DNA from: an uncultured Marinobacter sp.
Lineage (GTDB): Bacteria; Pseudomonadota; Gammaproteobacteria; Pseudomonadales; Oleiphilaceae
Reading direction: 5' to 3'
NCBI RefSeq assembly: GCF_913055835.1
Contig: NZ_CAJXKQ010000002.1
Coordinates: 62,001 to 126,000, forward strand
DNA length: 64,000 nucleotides
In this document: piece by piece, positions 1-9,242 of the stretch
Numbering within the stretch: position 1 is the stretch's first letter
How the letters are laid out: each line of letters opens with the position of its first letter
Position numbers and translations under genes: made by a program
The notes under the pieces: generated by a model
Seen by the model: the letters and a program-made list of their open reading frames with translations, nothing else
What the model was told of the DNA's origin: nothing
Databases searched by the model: none

Positions 1-1
1 T

Positions 2-178
2 GTGAAGTTTGCTGACATGGAACTGATTGGGATTCCGCACCGGTTTGTGGTGTCCGAGCGCGGCCTGGCTGCAGGAACCCTGGAATACAAGGGCCGTAGG
101 GATGCGGAAAAACAGGATGTCCAGGTGGCGGACGCACTCCCCTTCCTGATCAATGCTTCGCCCCGCAAAGGGCTTTAA
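2..178 (+). CDS. proS: Proline--tRNA ligase, C-terminal end (partial)
   Basis: This is the last 58 codons of prolyl-tRNA synthetase, cut by the left edge of the window. The readable tail contains [20 protein letters not shown] and EKQDV. These match the C-terminal anticodon-binding domain of bacterial ProS, where E. coli has GIPHRIVLGDR and IEYKYRR. The enzyme charges tRNA-Pro in the cytoplasm. The gene ends convergently with murB, and a 12-bp hairpin lies between them. The catalytic and editing domains are outside the window. Confidence 0.88.
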   Translation: MKFADMELIGIPHRFVVSERGLAAGTLEYKGRRDAEKQDVQVADALPFLINASPRKGL

Positions 179-182
179 AACC

Positions 183-239
183 CTGCCCGCCTCGGGCAGA
201 CCTGGTTCTGACGGCAACCTGTCAAAAGGTTGCCGTCAG
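183..239. terminator. Hairpins between proS and murB, possible terminator
   Basis: Two inverted repeats follow the proS stop. One is 183-189/193-199 (CTGCCCG/CGGGCAG). The other is a perfect 12-bp stem, 208-219/228-239 (CTGACGGCAACC/GGTTGCCGTCAG), with an 8-nt loop. The second stem overlaps the murB stop codon at 236-238. Neither is followed directly by a strong T-run on either strand; the plus strand reads CGATTATGTTTTT. Intrinsic termination is therefore plausible but not proven. It may instead be a 3'-end stabilising structure. Confidence 0.4.
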
Positions 240-1282
240 CGATTATGTTTTTCGGTACCGCCCACAATCCCCGGCTCCATTTCCAGCGTCACTCCGAACC
301 GCTCTCCCACCGATTGGCGGATCGTTTCCGCAAGCTCGAGTATGTCAGCACCTGTGCCGCCGGAGTGATTAATCAAAACCAGTGCCTGACGGTTATGAAC
401 GCCCACCCTGGCGTTACGAAACCCTTTCCAGCCACATTGGTCAATCAGCCAGGCCGCGGCCAGTTTAACGCCGTGCTCTTGAGGATACGCCACGATATCG
501 GGGTCGCGTTCCCGGAGAGACTCAAACGTGGCGGTGTCCACCACCGGGTTCTTGAAGAAACTCCCGGCGTTCGGAATGATATCCGGGTCCGGCAGCTTTC
601 GGCGCCGGATGGCCATAACGGCCTCTGCCACATGCAGGGGATCAAGATCGGAGTCCTTCGTGTCACCGAGGTATTCCTGAAGATCCCGATACCCGAGCAC
701 CAGGGGCCTGGAGCGCGAAAGGGCCAGGCGGACTTCGATGATCACGTAACGGCCCGGTGTCTGCTTGAACAGGCTATCGCGGTACGCAAACCGGCACTCT
801 GCGTTTTCCAGAACCACCAGCTCGCCAGTGTTGCGGTCCAGCGCCGTAACCGATTCCAGGCAATCGCAGAGTTCGACGCCGTAGGCACCAATATTCTGAA
901 CCGGAGCCGCACCCGCGGTTCCGGGAATCAACGCCAGATTCTCGATGCCGCGGTAACCGGCACGGGCCGCGTACACGACCGCCTCATGCCAGTTCTCTCC
1001 GGCGCCAAGTACCAGCGTGGCCATGTGATCTTCGATATGCTCCCAGCGGCGTCCACGAATGGCCACACGGAGCACCAGGCCGATAAAATCTCCGGCCAAT
1101 ACCAGATTGCTGCCACCACCGAGAATCAGCACTTCCAGGCCCTCGGACGCAGCCCAGTCCAATGACGAGACCAGCTCGTCCGCGCTATGAGCCTCCACAT
1201 AAAAGCGGGCCCTGGCCGGAACGTGCAGGGTGTTTAGCGCCCTCAGCTCGACGTTCTCACGGATCTCAGGCCGCTGACTCAA
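236..1282 (-). CDS. murB: UDP-N-acetylenolpyruvoylglucosamine reductase MurB
   Basis: MurB reduces UDP-GlcNAc-enolpyruvate to UDP-MurNAc with NADPH and bound FAD, in cytoplasmic peptidoglycan precursor synthesis. The 348-aa product has the FAD-binding motif LGGGSNLV near residue 54, the signature NAGSFFKNP with the catalytic Ser, and the C-terminal acidic motif LEMEPG. Its length fits a type I MurB. It is the last gene of the envelope operon. The start is TTG at 1282, sharing bases with the TGA stop of the upstream phosphatase (TTGA), which suggests translational coupling. No in-frame ATG lies before the conserved N-terminus. Confidence 0.95.
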   Translation of the reverse strand: MSQRPEIRENVELRALNTLHVPARARFYVEAHSADELVSSLDWAASEGLEVLILGGGSNLVLAGDFIGLVLRVAIRGRRWEHIEDHMATLVLGAGENWHEAVVYAARAGYRGIENLALIPGTAGAAPVQNIGAYGVELCDCLESVTALDRNTGELVVLENAECRFAYRDSLFKQTPGRYVIIEVRLALSRSRPLVLGYRDLQEYLGDTKDSDLDPLHVAEAVMAIRRRKLPDPDIIPNAGSFFKNPVVDTATFESLRERDPDIVAYPQEHGVKLAAAWLIDQCGWKGFRNARVGVHNRQALVLINHSGGTGADILELAETIRQSVGERFGVTLEMEPGIVGGTEKHNR

Positions 1283-1758
1283 GCCAGGCGCCCCCGGATA
1301 TCCGCCAGCAGCCCCTCGCCCGCATCGTGAATCAGATCAAGCACGGTTTCGAAACCTTCGTCACCGCCGTAATACGGGTCTGGCACTTCCTGATGTGACG
1401 ATCGACCATACTCAAGAAAAAGTGCCGGCCGAGTGCCGCCATTCTGATGCCAGACATCCTTTATATCAGCCAGGTTCTGTCGATCCATCACCAGCACGTA
1501 ATCGAAGCTATCCAGATCCTCTGGACTGAACTGGCGTGCCCGCAATCCGCTGATATCGATACCCCGGCGCCGAGCAGCCTCCTGGGCACGCGTATCAGGG
1601 CTCTTGCCAATATGCCAGTGGCCGGTGCCGCAGGAGTCGATGTGAACCCTATCCGCGAGGCCCGCCTGCTGCACCAGGGAGCGAAACACACCTTCGGCAC
1701 TGGGCGAGCGACAGATGTTGCCCAGACAGACAAAAAGTACCTTTACCGGTTCAGCCAT
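1279..1758 (-). CDS. Low-molecular-weight protein-tyrosine phosphatase
   Basis: This 159-aa cytoplasmic phosphatase carries the active-site loop CLGNICRS (CX5R) about 12 residues from the N-terminus and the general-acid motif DPYYGG near the C-terminus. Both are diagnostic of the low-molecular-weight PTP family, which includes Wzb, Etp and PtpA. Its substrate cannot be read from sequence. Family members often act on tyrosine kinases that control polysaccharide synthesis, but no Wzc-like kinase is nearby. The reading frame is open for 22 codons further upstream. The ATG at 1758 is preferred because it precedes the family N-terminus and overlaps the kdsB stop by 8 bp. Confidence 0.92.
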   Translation of the reverse strand: MAEPVKVLFVCLGNICRSPSAEGVFRSLVQQAGLADRVHIDSCGTGHWHIGKSPDTRAQEAARRRGIDISGLRARQFSPEDLDSFDYVLVMDRQNLADIKDVWHQNGGTRPALFLEYGRSSHQEVPDPYYGGDEGFETVLDLIHDAGEGLLADIRGRLA

Positions 1759-2545
1759 GGTCGATGTCTCTCCTTTCCAGCCAGCTGCGGACCCGTTGCA
1801 GATCAGCTTCGGTGTCAATGCCACCTTGCGGGTTCACGGCAGCCACATCCACATGGATCCGGGCACCGTTGTATAGCGCCCGCAACTGTTCCAGGGATTC
1901 GCTAACCTCTGTGGGGGCAGGCGCCCAACTGACAAACTGTGCAAGCACCGAAGCACGGTAACCATAAATTCCGATATGCCTGAAGTAACCCATATTGTGT
2001 GGCAAGGATATGTCGACGCCCGTCAGCGGCGTACCCTCCTGCCATTGGTCCCGGGCCCATGGAATGGGTGCCCGGCTGAAGTAATGGGCCATCCCCTGGT
2101 GATCAAACACCACCTTGACCACATTGGGGTTGAAGACCTGCTCCGGGTCATGAATTCGTTCGCACAGGGTGGCAATGGCGGCTTCCGGGTAAAACTCAAG
2201 GTTGTCTGCCACCTGATTGATCAGCTCTGGCGGAATCAGGGGTTCATCGCCCTGCACGTTGACTACCCGGTGGTCGGCGTCGAATCCAAGCGCCCGGGCG
2301 ACTTCCTCGAGTCGGTCGGTGCCACTGGCGTGATTCGGAGACGTCATGACCACCTCGGCACCAAAGCTCTCGCAGGCGGTGCGAATCCGGTCGTCGTCAG
2401 TGGCTACAACCACCCGGTCTGCCCGGCTTTCTGAAGCACGCTCACAAACATGCTGGATCATGGGCTTTCCGGCAATGTCCGCCAGCGGCTTACCTGGTAG
2501 GCGACTGGAGGCATAGCGCGCCGGGATCACAACGGTAAAAGACAT
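1751..2545 (-). CDS. kdsB: 3-deoxy-manno-octulosonate cytidylyltransferase (CMP-KDO synthetase)
   Basis: KdsB activates KDO with CTP to give CMP-KDO, the sugar donor for the inner core of lipopolysaccharide. The 264-aa product begins with the nucleotide-binding signature [19 protein letters not shown]. It also has [18 protein letters not shown] features (read here as [13 protein letters not shown]) and ends with the family's QLRALYNG region. It sits between the Trm112 gene and the phosphatase gene, as in Pseudomonas, and is co-directional with lpxK and msbA, which act in the same envelope pathway. Confidence 0.96.
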   Translation of the reverse strand: MSFTVVIPARYASSRLPGKPLADIAGKPMIQHVCERASESRADRVVVATDDDRIRTACESFGAEVVMTSPNHASGTDRLEEVARALGFDADHRVVNVQGDEPLIPPELINQVADNLEFYPEAAIATLCERIHDPEQVFNPNVVKVVFDHQGMAHYFSRAPIPWARDQWQEGTPLTGVDISLPHNMGYFRHIGIYGYRASVLAQFVSWAPAPTEVSESLEQLRALYNGARIHVDVAAVNPQGGIDTEADLQRVRSWLERRDIDHG

Positions 2546-2572
2546 GAAGTATCTACCCTGGTGGACTTGGGT

Positions 2573-2761
2573 TCAGCGCTTGTGCAGGCGCTCATCGGTG
2601 GACAGGGTCCTGGCCTCTGTAGCCAGCATCACCGGGATTCCCTCCCGGATCGGGAATGCCATGGCATCCTGATAACAGACCAACTCGGTTCTGTCCTCGT
2701 TGAGCTTGAGATCGCCCTTGCAGACCGGGCAGGCCAGCATCGCCAACAGTTTCTTATCCAT
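2573..2761 (-). CDS. Trm112 family (YcaR-like) small protein
   Basis: This is a 62-aa protein of the Trm112/UPF0434 family. It starts with [14 protein letters not shown] and has the family's [10 protein letters not shown] stretch. One CxxC is visible (CPVC), and a further Cys lies in LVCYQD. The family is a zinc-ribbon-like fold. In eukaryotes and archaea Trm112 activates methyltransferases, but the bacterial function is not settled. The position between lpxK and kdsB is conserved in many gammaproteobacteria (E. coli ycaR). Confidence 0.9.
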   Translation of the reverse strand: MDKKLLAMLACPVCKGDLKLNEDRTELVCYQDAMAFPIREGIPVMLATEARTLSTDERLHKR

Positions 2762-2780
2762 GTTGCTTACTCACTTGATA

Positions 2781-3827
2781 TCACGAAGTTAACGGTTCGG
2801 CACACTGGCTAACCCGGGCCAGAAAGGCATCCCGGAACTGCTCCGGCAATCTGGCCTCAACCACCAGGCTCCAGGCATTTTCGGGCGCGAAGTCCCGGCA
2901 TTTCACCGCGTCCTTGGCCGTCATGACAATCAACTCTCCATTGTCGGTCGTCAGATCCTCAGGGCGGAACCGATGGTGATCCGGGAGAGCCCTCTCGGTA
3001 ACATCTGCACCCAAGGCTCTGAGTGTATCGAAAAAGCGGGCCGGATTGCCGATCCCGGCCACCGCCGTCACAGTCTTCCCATCGAGATCTCCAACCGGCC
3101 TGGAAACACCCGTCTTCAGGTGAACAAGGGAAGCGGGCTCAAGATCCATGGAATAGACGGCCGGATGGTCGACGCCAGCAAAAGTCTCAAGCGCCTGCTC
3201 CGAAAATTCCTTACCGTTTACGATAACAAAATCCACAGAAGCAAGCCGCGAAATCGGCTCTCGCAGGGGGCCGACGGGAATCAGGGCGCCGTTGCCGATG
3301 CCCCGCCGCCCATCAAATACCGATAGCTCGAGATCCCTGGGCAGTTTGTAATGCTGTAGACCGTCGTCACAGATCAGCAAATCACCGAGGTTATTCTCGA
3401 GAGCATAATCTGCGGCGCGTCGACGCCGGGGATCAACAACCACCGGGCACCCGGTGCTGAGCGCCAGCATCACCGGCTCGTCACCGGCCTCGTCTGGACT
3501 GGTGTCCGCCGCGACAGCCAGCGGGTATTGGCCCGCATCACCGCCATACCCCCTGCTGAGAATGACCGGCCGCCAGCCAGCCGATACCAGTTCAGAGACT
3601 AGCCAGGCGGTGAGTGGCGACTTCCCGGTTCCACCAGCGGTGATGTTGCCAACCACAATGACCGGAACCGGGAGAGAGGCATCCCGCGCGTCCCAGGCAG
3701 CGCGCCGCCGGGCTTCCGCGATGCTTCGGTACAGCCACGACAGCGGTGCAAGAAAAGCCAGCGGGCGCTTGCTGCCATACCAGAGACGCTCAACCAGCGC
3801 GCTCATGGCAGATTGCAACGCGTTCAT
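2781..3827 (-). CDS. lpxK: Tetraacyldisaccharide 4'-kinase LpxK
   Basis: LpxK phosphorylates the 4' position of the tetraacyldisaccharide 1-phosphate to make lipid IVA, at the inner face of the cytoplasmic membrane. The 348-aa product has the P-loop GNITAGGTGKSPLT near residue 60, followed by SRGYGG and the DDGLQHYKL motif, all typical of LpxK. Its ATG at 3827 overlaps the msbA stop as ATGA, so translation of lpxK is probably coupled to that of the lipid A flippase. Confidence 0.96.
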   Translation of the reverse strand: MNALQSAMSALVERLWYGSKRPLAFLAPLSWLYRSIAEARRRAAWDARDASLPVPVIVVGNITAGGTGKSPLTAWLVSELVSAGWRPVILSRGYGGDAGQYPLAVAADTSPDEAGDEPVMLALSTGCPVVVDPRRRRAADYALENNLGDLLICDDGLQHYKLPRDLELSVFDGRRGIGNGALIPVGPLREPISRLASVDFVIVNGKEFSEQALETFAGVDHPAVYSMDLEPASLVHLKTGVSRPVGDLDGKTVTAVAGIGNPARFFDTLRALGADVTERALPDHHRFRPEDLTTDNGELIVMTAKDAVKCRDFAPENAWSLVVEARLPEQFRDAFLARVSQCAEPLTS

Positions 3828-5602
3828 GGCTGATCGCTGAACTGCATCTGGTGCAGCTGGGCATATGCGCCGCCAGCAGCAAGAAGCTCATCATGGCGGC
3901 CGGATTCTGCAATTCGTCCATTTTCCATCACCAGAATCCTGTCGGCTTTCTCGATAGTGGAGAGGCGATGCGCGATAACCAATGTGGTACGTCCTCTCAT
4001 GACTGTTTCCAGGGCCTCCTGGATGTGCCGTTCAGATTCGGTATCCAGCGCCGAGGTGGCCTCATCGAGAATCAGGATCGGTGCATTCTTGAGCAGTGCC
4101 CGGGCGATGGCGAGCCTCTGCCGCTGTCCACCCGAGAGCATCACACCGTTATCGCCGATCATCGTGTCCAGGCCTTCCGGCATTCGGTCGATAAACTCCA
4201 GCGCATGGGCCTTGGCGGCGGCCTCCCGGATTTCCTCCGGTGTGCAGTCCCTCAACGAACCGTAGGCAATATTGGCAGCGATGGTGTCGTTGAACAGGAC
4301 AACATTCTGGGTTACCAGAGCGATCTGTTTCCGCAAGGCTTTCAGGGAAAAATCACGCAGCGAATGGCCGTCGATCCGTATATCGCCGCCGGTGTACTCG
4401 TAGAACCTCGGCAACAGGCTCACCAGCGTGGATTTTCCGCTCCCGGAGCGACCGACCAGAGCCACGCTCTGCCCGGCCGGAATGTTGAGTGAAATACCCT
4501 CAAGCACGTTGTCCAACTGGTCGCGGTACCGGAACGCCACGTCATCAAATTCGATGTCGCCTTCAACGCGATCTGGAGAATAAGTCCCCGGATCCTGCTC
4601 CGGGGACTCATCAATGGTTTCGAAGACATCATAGGCCGCAGCGACACCCTTCTGGATCTTGGCGTGGACCGACGTAACCTGGCGGATTGGCTTTGCCATG
4701 GTGGTTGCAGCAGTGATGAAGGCAACAAGCTGCCCCGTGGTCATTTCACCACGGATTTCTGGCGCGAGCATCATCCAGACCAAGCCCGCAATGGCGATGG
4801 CCACGAGCACCTGAATCACCGGAACACTGATGGCCTGGGTAGACGCCATCTTCAGACTTTGCTTGAGGTTCTTATTATTAACTTCCTGAAAACGTTGGCG
4901 TTCATAGTCTTCCCCACCAAAGGTGCGAACAACGCGGTAGCCGGTAATTGATTCGGAGGCCACGTGAGTTATGTCGCCCATGGATCCCTGGATACGCTTG
5001 CTGATCTTGCGGAAGCGTTTGCTGGCATAACTTACGACCGCCGCGATGAGCGGCCCTACCGCCAGGAAGATCAGCGTGAGCTTCCAGTTGGTGTAGAACA
5101 TGTAGCCCAGCAAGCCGACGATGGTCAGGCCTTCCCGTAGCGTAATGGTTACAGCGTTGGTTGTAGCCTCCGCCACCTGCTCAACGTTGAATGTGAGCTT
5201 GGAAACCAGACGACCCGCCGCATTGTCATCAAAATAACGGGAGGGCAAAGTCATCAGTCGATCGAAAACATCATTGCGTAGTGCATTGATGACCTGGCGG
5301 CCGACATAACTGATGAAATACTGGCTCAGGAAGGTGCCCAGCCCGCGGAATGCGAACACCCCCACGATGACCAGGGTAAGCATCAGGCGGTTCTGGTCGG
5401 TCGGGTTCTCAATGGCTGCAATGACGTATTCCATCGCAGCCGCCATACCGGTCGAGGCGGCGGCATAGATGATGTTCCCGAGCACCGCCAGGGAAAAAGC
5501 CAGCAGAAAGGGCTTCACATAAGCGAGGAGGCGTTTGTAGGTTTCCCAACTGCCCGCTGGCAACCCCGCCGAAGGATCAGGCAAAGGCTCGCTTACCTTC
5601 AC
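3824..5602 (-). CDS. msbA: Lipid A export permease/ATP-binding protein MsbA
   Basis: MsbA is a homodimeric ABC exporter that flips core-lipid A across the inner membrane. The 592-aa product has an N-terminal six-helix membrane domain (about residues 25-320). The nucleotide-binding domain follows, with Walker A GRSGSGKST, the Q-loop VTQNVVLF, signature LSGGQRQRLAIARALL, Walker B ILILDEATSALD and the switch His in VIAHRLST. The start is GTG at 5602, overlapping the exbD stop as GTGA. In P. aeruginosa msbA lies elsewhere, while here it is inserted between exbD and lpxK. Confidence 0.95.
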   Translation of the reverse strand: MKVSEPLPDPSAGLPAGSWETYKRLLAYVKPFLLAFSLAVLGNIIYAAASTGMAAAMEYVIAAIENPTDQNRLMLTLVIVGVFAFRGLGTFLSQYFISYVGRQVINALRNDVFDRLMTLPSRYFDDNAAGRLVSKLTFNVEQVAEATTNAVTITLREGLTIVGLLGYMFYTNWKLTLIFLAVGPLIAAVVSYASKRFRKISKRIQGSMGDITHVASESITGYRVVRTFGGEDYERQRFQEVNNKNLKQSLKMASTQAISVPVIQVLVAIAIAGLVWMMLAPEIRGEMTTGQLVAFITAATTMAKPIRQVTSVHAKIQKGVAAAYDVFETIDESPEQDPGTYSPDRVEGDIEFDDVAFRYRDQLDNVLEGISLNIPAGQSVALVGRSGSGKSTLVSLLPRFYEYTGGDIRIDGHSLRDFSLKALRKQIALVTQNVVLFNDTIAANIAYGSLRDCTPEEIREAAAKAHALEFIDRMPEGLDTMIGDNGVMLSGGQRQRLAIARALLKNAPILILDEATSALDTESERHIQEALETVMRGRTTLVIAHRLSTIEKADRILVMENGRIAESGRHDELLAAGGAYAQLHQMQFSDQP

Positions 5603-6024
5603 TGGCTTTCAGCCTCCCGCTCGGTAGTAATGCTGAGCTTGGCAAATCCCAGACGGCCTGCGACGTCCATGGCACGAACCACAAACTCGTGGGGCGTACG
5701 GGCGTCGGCGGTAATAATAAACGGCAGTGAATTGTTGCCCTCAGCCAGCTCTCGCACACCCCGCTCCAGCGTCTCTCGCCGGTTGTTGACCAGGGTCCGG
5801 TCGTTCAGGATGTACTGCCCTTCGGCATTGATCACCACGTCAATCTGCTGCACTTCCGATGCCGGCGCAGGCTCACCACTGGACTCGGGAAGCTCGATCT
5901 GCAGATGGCTTTCCCGGGTAAAGGTTGTGGAAACCATAAAGAAAATCAGCAGCAGGAACACCACGTCGATCAGTGGTGTCAGGTCTACCCCGACTTCCTG
6001 GCTTCTCTGGCGCTTGAACTTCAC
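5599..6024 (-). CDS. exbD: ExbD/TolR family biopolymer transport protein
   Basis: This 141-aa protein has a short cytoplasmic N-terminus, one membrane helix containing the essential Asp (VDLTPLIDVVFLLLIFFMV, about residues 13-32), and a periplasmic domain. That layout is the ExbD/TolR family. With ExbB it forms a proton-driven motor in the inner membrane. No tonB, tolA or tolB is adjacent, so its partner is unknown. The same ExbB/ExbD pair is linked to lpxK in Pseudomonas. The start is GTG at 6024. Confidence 0.92.
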   Translation of the reverse strand: MKFKRQRSQEVGVDLTPLIDVVFLLLIFFMVSTTFTRESHLQIELPESSGEPAPASEVQQIDVVINAEGQYILNDRTLVNNRRETLERGVRELAEGNNSLPFIITADARTPHEFVVRAMDVAGRLGFAKLSITTEREAESQ

Positions 6025-6029
6025 GGCGT

Positions 6030-6656
6030 TCAGGCTCCTTCCACGTCGATTTCGCGGTCTCCGTGCACTACCTCAACCAGCTTGATGGCTTCCTGCTCCA
6101 TACTGACAACCAGCTCATCCACCCGACGGATGAAGTAGCGGTGGCAGATCAGCGCCGGAATGGCCACGCTCAGACCGGCGGCCGTGGTAATCAGCGCTTC
6201 AGAGATGCCGCCCGCCAGATTGCCCGCGTTGCCAACCCCGGCCAGCTGGATCTCGGCAAATACCTTGATCATGCCGATAACCGTGCCCAGCAGACCCAGC
6301 AGTGGGGTAATGGTCGCTACGGTGCCCAAGGGGTTCAGGAAGCGCTCGAGATCATGAATGACCTGGCTCGCTTCGTGCTCGATGCTCTCTTTCATGATCT
6401 CCCGGCCATGCTTCGCGTTAAGCAGGCCACCGGCCAGAATACGACCGAGGGGGGAGGAACCCTGCAGGGCTTTCAGCTTCCGGCCATTGAGCTCTTTTTT
6501 CTTGATCCAGCGCCATAACTCGTTAATGGTCTGGGGAGGCGCTACCCTGGAGGCGCGAAGGGTCCAGAAACGCTCCAGAATGATGGCCAGCGCCAGAATG
6601 GAACAGGCAACAATTGGCACCATCAGAATGCCACCGGCTTTCAACAGCTCGAACAC
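6030..6656 (-). CDS. exbB: MotA/TolQ/ExbB proton channel family protein
   Basis: The 208-aa product has three predicted membrane segments: residues 8-28, about 112-135 (TITPLLGLLGTVIGMI) and about 155-178 (ALITTAAGLSVAIPALICH). The TPLLGLLGTVIGM motif is diagnostic for ExbB/TolQ. It pairs with the ExbD encoded 5 bp downstream to form an inner-membrane proton-conducting complex. The start is GTG at 6656 and the gene lies 72 bp after comEC. Whether it energises TonB-dependent uptake or another process cannot be told from the sequence. Confidence 0.93.
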   Translation of the reverse strand: MFELLKAGGILMVPIVACSILALAIILERFWTLRASRVAPPQTINELWRWIKKKELNGRKLKALQGSSPLGRILAGGLLNAKHGREIMKESIEHEASQVIHDLERFLNPLGTVATITPLLGLLGTVIGMIKVFAEIQLAGVGNAGNLAGGISEALITTAAGLSVAIPALICHRYFIRRVDELVVSMEQEAIKLVEVVHGDREIDVEGA

Positions 6657-6728
6657 GCTTGGTCTCCCTCATTGTTTACAAGCCGCGCTACTTTAGCATA
6701 GCTACCGGTGGAGGCCACACCTGCAATG

Positions 6729-9161
6729 TCACGGTATTTTACATTGAGCACGGGCAAGCCCCGGGCCGCCAATCCAGAATGGCGACTGATGGCGCATTTC
6801 CTTTAACGCCAATTGGTTATCGACAATAGTCATCACGATGCTGCCGGAACAGGCTGTATTCAGGGAAACGGCCCCGATTCCGTCGTAGCGGGCGGTAACC
6901 GTTGGATGGGGATGGCCATACCGGTGTCGATAGCCGGCGGTAAAGATCACCTGGTCCGGCTTCAACGCCTTGACCCAGGCCTCAGAGGAGGACGTTTTGC
7001 TGCCATGGTGGGGCGCGACAAGCACTCGGGTAACCGGCACTTGATGCTCCTCTCGATCAGCGAGATAAACCAGATACCGGGCTTCCATGTGGTCGGTGAT
7101 ATCCCCCGGCAACAGCCATTCGGTGCCTGATTCGGGATGGTAAATCCGCAGAACACAGGACGCATCGTTACCTTCTTTCGCACCCTCCCCCTGCCAAAAC
7201 TCCAGAACCAAACCGCCCAGTTGCTGGGTTAAGCGCTTGCAGCCCGAGACAGTCCGATCAGCAACCTGCTGTCTGACGGAAGCCGGCTCGCCAGAAATGA
7301 CTTTTCCGACTTCGATCTGCCGGGTCAGTTCGGATACACCGCCGGCATGATCGCTGTCGGCGTGACTGATCACCAGGGTATCGATCCGCCTGATGCCCTC
7401 AGCCTTAAGGTTGGGCAGGAGGGTCGATTCAACAGCGGAGAATACACCCGGAACGGCAGGCCCTGTGTCGTAGACCAACACCTCATGCCCATGACGGACC
7501 AGTACCGACAGGCCCTGACCAACATCCCAGACCCGTATTTCCGGCGCGCGCAAATAGGGATTTTTCACCGACGTCGGGCCCGGGTACATCAGCCACAACA
7601 CCGCCAACAGGGCCGCAACAAGGCGAAATCTCGCAAACGGCATAAACACCAGGACCACAGTCAGTAACGCCCAACCAACAATCTCCGGAACACTCGCTTC
7701 TATGCCCGGCGCCTGCCACTCCGCTAACCATGCAAGCACGTACCAGAGCACGCCCAGTGCCCAATCGAACAGCGGCACAAACAGCTCGGCAGACGCCGGA
7801 GCGACGGCCACAATCAACCCGCCTGTGACCAGCAATGGCATGACAACGAAGGACACCCACGGAATCGCCGCGACATTGGCCAACAAACCAACCAGGGGCT
7901 GTCCTTGCCCAAACACCTCCAGAATTGGCCATAACCCCCCGAAGACGGCGAACTGCGCAAGCACCAGCCCGGTCAACGAGCCGGTTCCCGCAAGCCGCGC
8001 CGAGAACACCGCAATCAGCACGGCGACAGCCGTGAAGGACAGCCAGAAACCCTGGTCCAGGGGCGCAAAGGGATCCAGCAGAAGAACAGCCGCCAGTGCA
8101 GCCAGGAAGGCCTGCCAAACCGGCGCCTGACGACTCATAAGAATCAGCCAACCGCCTGCAACCACCATGACCAGAGCCCGACGTGTCGGCACGGTAAAGC
8201 CGGCCGCCAGGGCGTAAACCAGGCAGCAACTCAGAACCGATGTGAAGACAATCCAACGTCTTGCCTGATCACTTACCGTTCGGGCCGGCAACGCCAGCAA
8301 CAGTCGCCTGCATAAAAAGCCGGCACCCAACGCAACCAGCCCCAGATGCAGCCCCGATATCGCCACCAGGTGAATGGTGCCGGTCGCCTTGAGGACATCC
8401 CAGTGCCTCTGTTCCATGTGGCCGCGATGGCCAATTAACAGCGAGGACACCAGTGGAAAATGCCTGGCATCACCAAACCGCTCCGTGGTCCAGGTTTTGA
8501 GTGATAGATGGAGACTCCGGTACTGGCAATACAGCGAACACATTACCGTCGGGTCAACCCGAACACTACGCACGCTTCCCGTGGCCCGGTACCCCTTACG
8601 AAAGAGCCAGTCCTCGTAGCGGAAACCGGCAGGATTCAAGGTGCCATGGGGCCGCTTGAGCATCACCTCCAGCCGCAGGCGTTGGGCGGGAAGGTGTGCA
8701 TCCCCGTGACCGTACCAGGCCAATCTGAGCAGGTCCGGCATCCTTGATTCGCGTCCGGCTTCGATGGGAAGGTTGTGCCACTGGGTGACACAGAAGCTGA
8801 AACGTAAGCTGTTGAAGCTTCCGGGAGACGGTATGTCGCACAGGTATCCCGAGACTGAGAGTCGCTCCCTTTCGAGACTGGCCGGAAGGACGGCCGAGAG
8901 ACGGTCTCCGGCATGCCAGGAGGCCCAGGACAGCCCGACAACAAGGCCCAGGCCGAACACGGTGAGCCGGGAGGCAAGGGGCGATAAAGCACAGGACAGG
9001 GCAAGAACGGGCAGCAATATCGCGGCGATCAACCACTCAGGAGGTGGCAGTATCGGCAGCCAATACAGTAAGATGACGCCACAAGAGAAGGCGATAATGC
9101 CCACTACTGCAAAACCGGACTTGCCGTGAGAGCATGCCGGGCGGTTGATACTTCCGGACAA
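6729..9161 (-). CDS. comEC: ComEC/Rec2 family DNA internalisation protein
   Basis: ComEC proteins form the inner-membrane channel that takes single-stranded DNA into the cytoplasm during transformation. The 810-aa product has an N-terminal membrane region and DUF4131-like part, then a Competence domain (around HLVAISGLHLGLVA, residues about 267-280) with many membrane helices. It ends in a metallo-beta-lactamase-like domain with SHADSDHAGG and LVAPHHGS. The start is TTG at 9161, preceded by a perfect AGGAGG Shine-Dalgarno 7-8 nt upstream. It is the first gene of the minus-strand envelope operon. Natural competence is not shown by this gene alone. Confidence 0.93.
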   Translation of the reverse strand: MSGSINRPACSHGKSGFAVVGIIAFSCGVILLYWLPILPPPEWLIAAILLPVLALSCALSPLASRLTVFGLGLVVGLSWASWHAGDRLSAVLPASLERERLSVSGYLCDIPSPGSFNSLRFSFCVTQWHNLPIEAGRESRMPDLLRLAWYGHGDAHLPAQRLRLEVMLKRPHGTLNPAGFRYEDWLFRKGYRATGSVRSVRVDPTVMCSLYCQYRSLHLSLKTWTTERFGDARHFPLVSSLLIGHRGHMEQRHWDVLKATGTIHLVAISGLHLGLVALGAGFLCRRLLLALPARTVSDQARRWIVFTSVLSCCLVYALAAGFTVPTRRALVMVVAGGWLILMSRQAPVWQAFLAALAAVLLLDPFAPLDQGFWLSFTAVAVLIAVFSARLAGTGSLTGLVLAQFAVFGGLWPILEVFGQGQPLVGLLANVAAIPWVSFVVMPLLVTGGLIVAVAPASAELFVPLFDWALGVLWYVLAWLAEWQAPGIEASVPEIVGWALLTVVLVFMPFARFRLVAALLAVLWLMYPGPTSVKNPYLRAPEIRVWDVGQGLSVLVRHGHEVLVYDTGPAVPGVFSAVESTLLPNLKAEGIRRIDTLVISHADSDHAGGVSELTRQIEVGKVISGEPASVRQQVADRTVSGCKRLTQQLGGLVLEFWQGEGAKEGNDASCVLRIYHPESGTEWLLPGDITDHMEARYLVYLADREEHQVPVTRVLVAPHHGSKTSSSEAWVKALKPDQVIFTAGYRHRYGHPHPTVTARYDGIGAVSLNTACSGSIVMTIVDNQLALKEMRHQSPFWIGGPGLARAQCKIP

Positions 9162-9242
9162 TCCTTGTCCTCCTGTTTGTAATAAACACCGGCGCCATCC
9201 GATGAGCCGGTTTACTAACTCCGCTTAAAGGCAGAACTTCCA

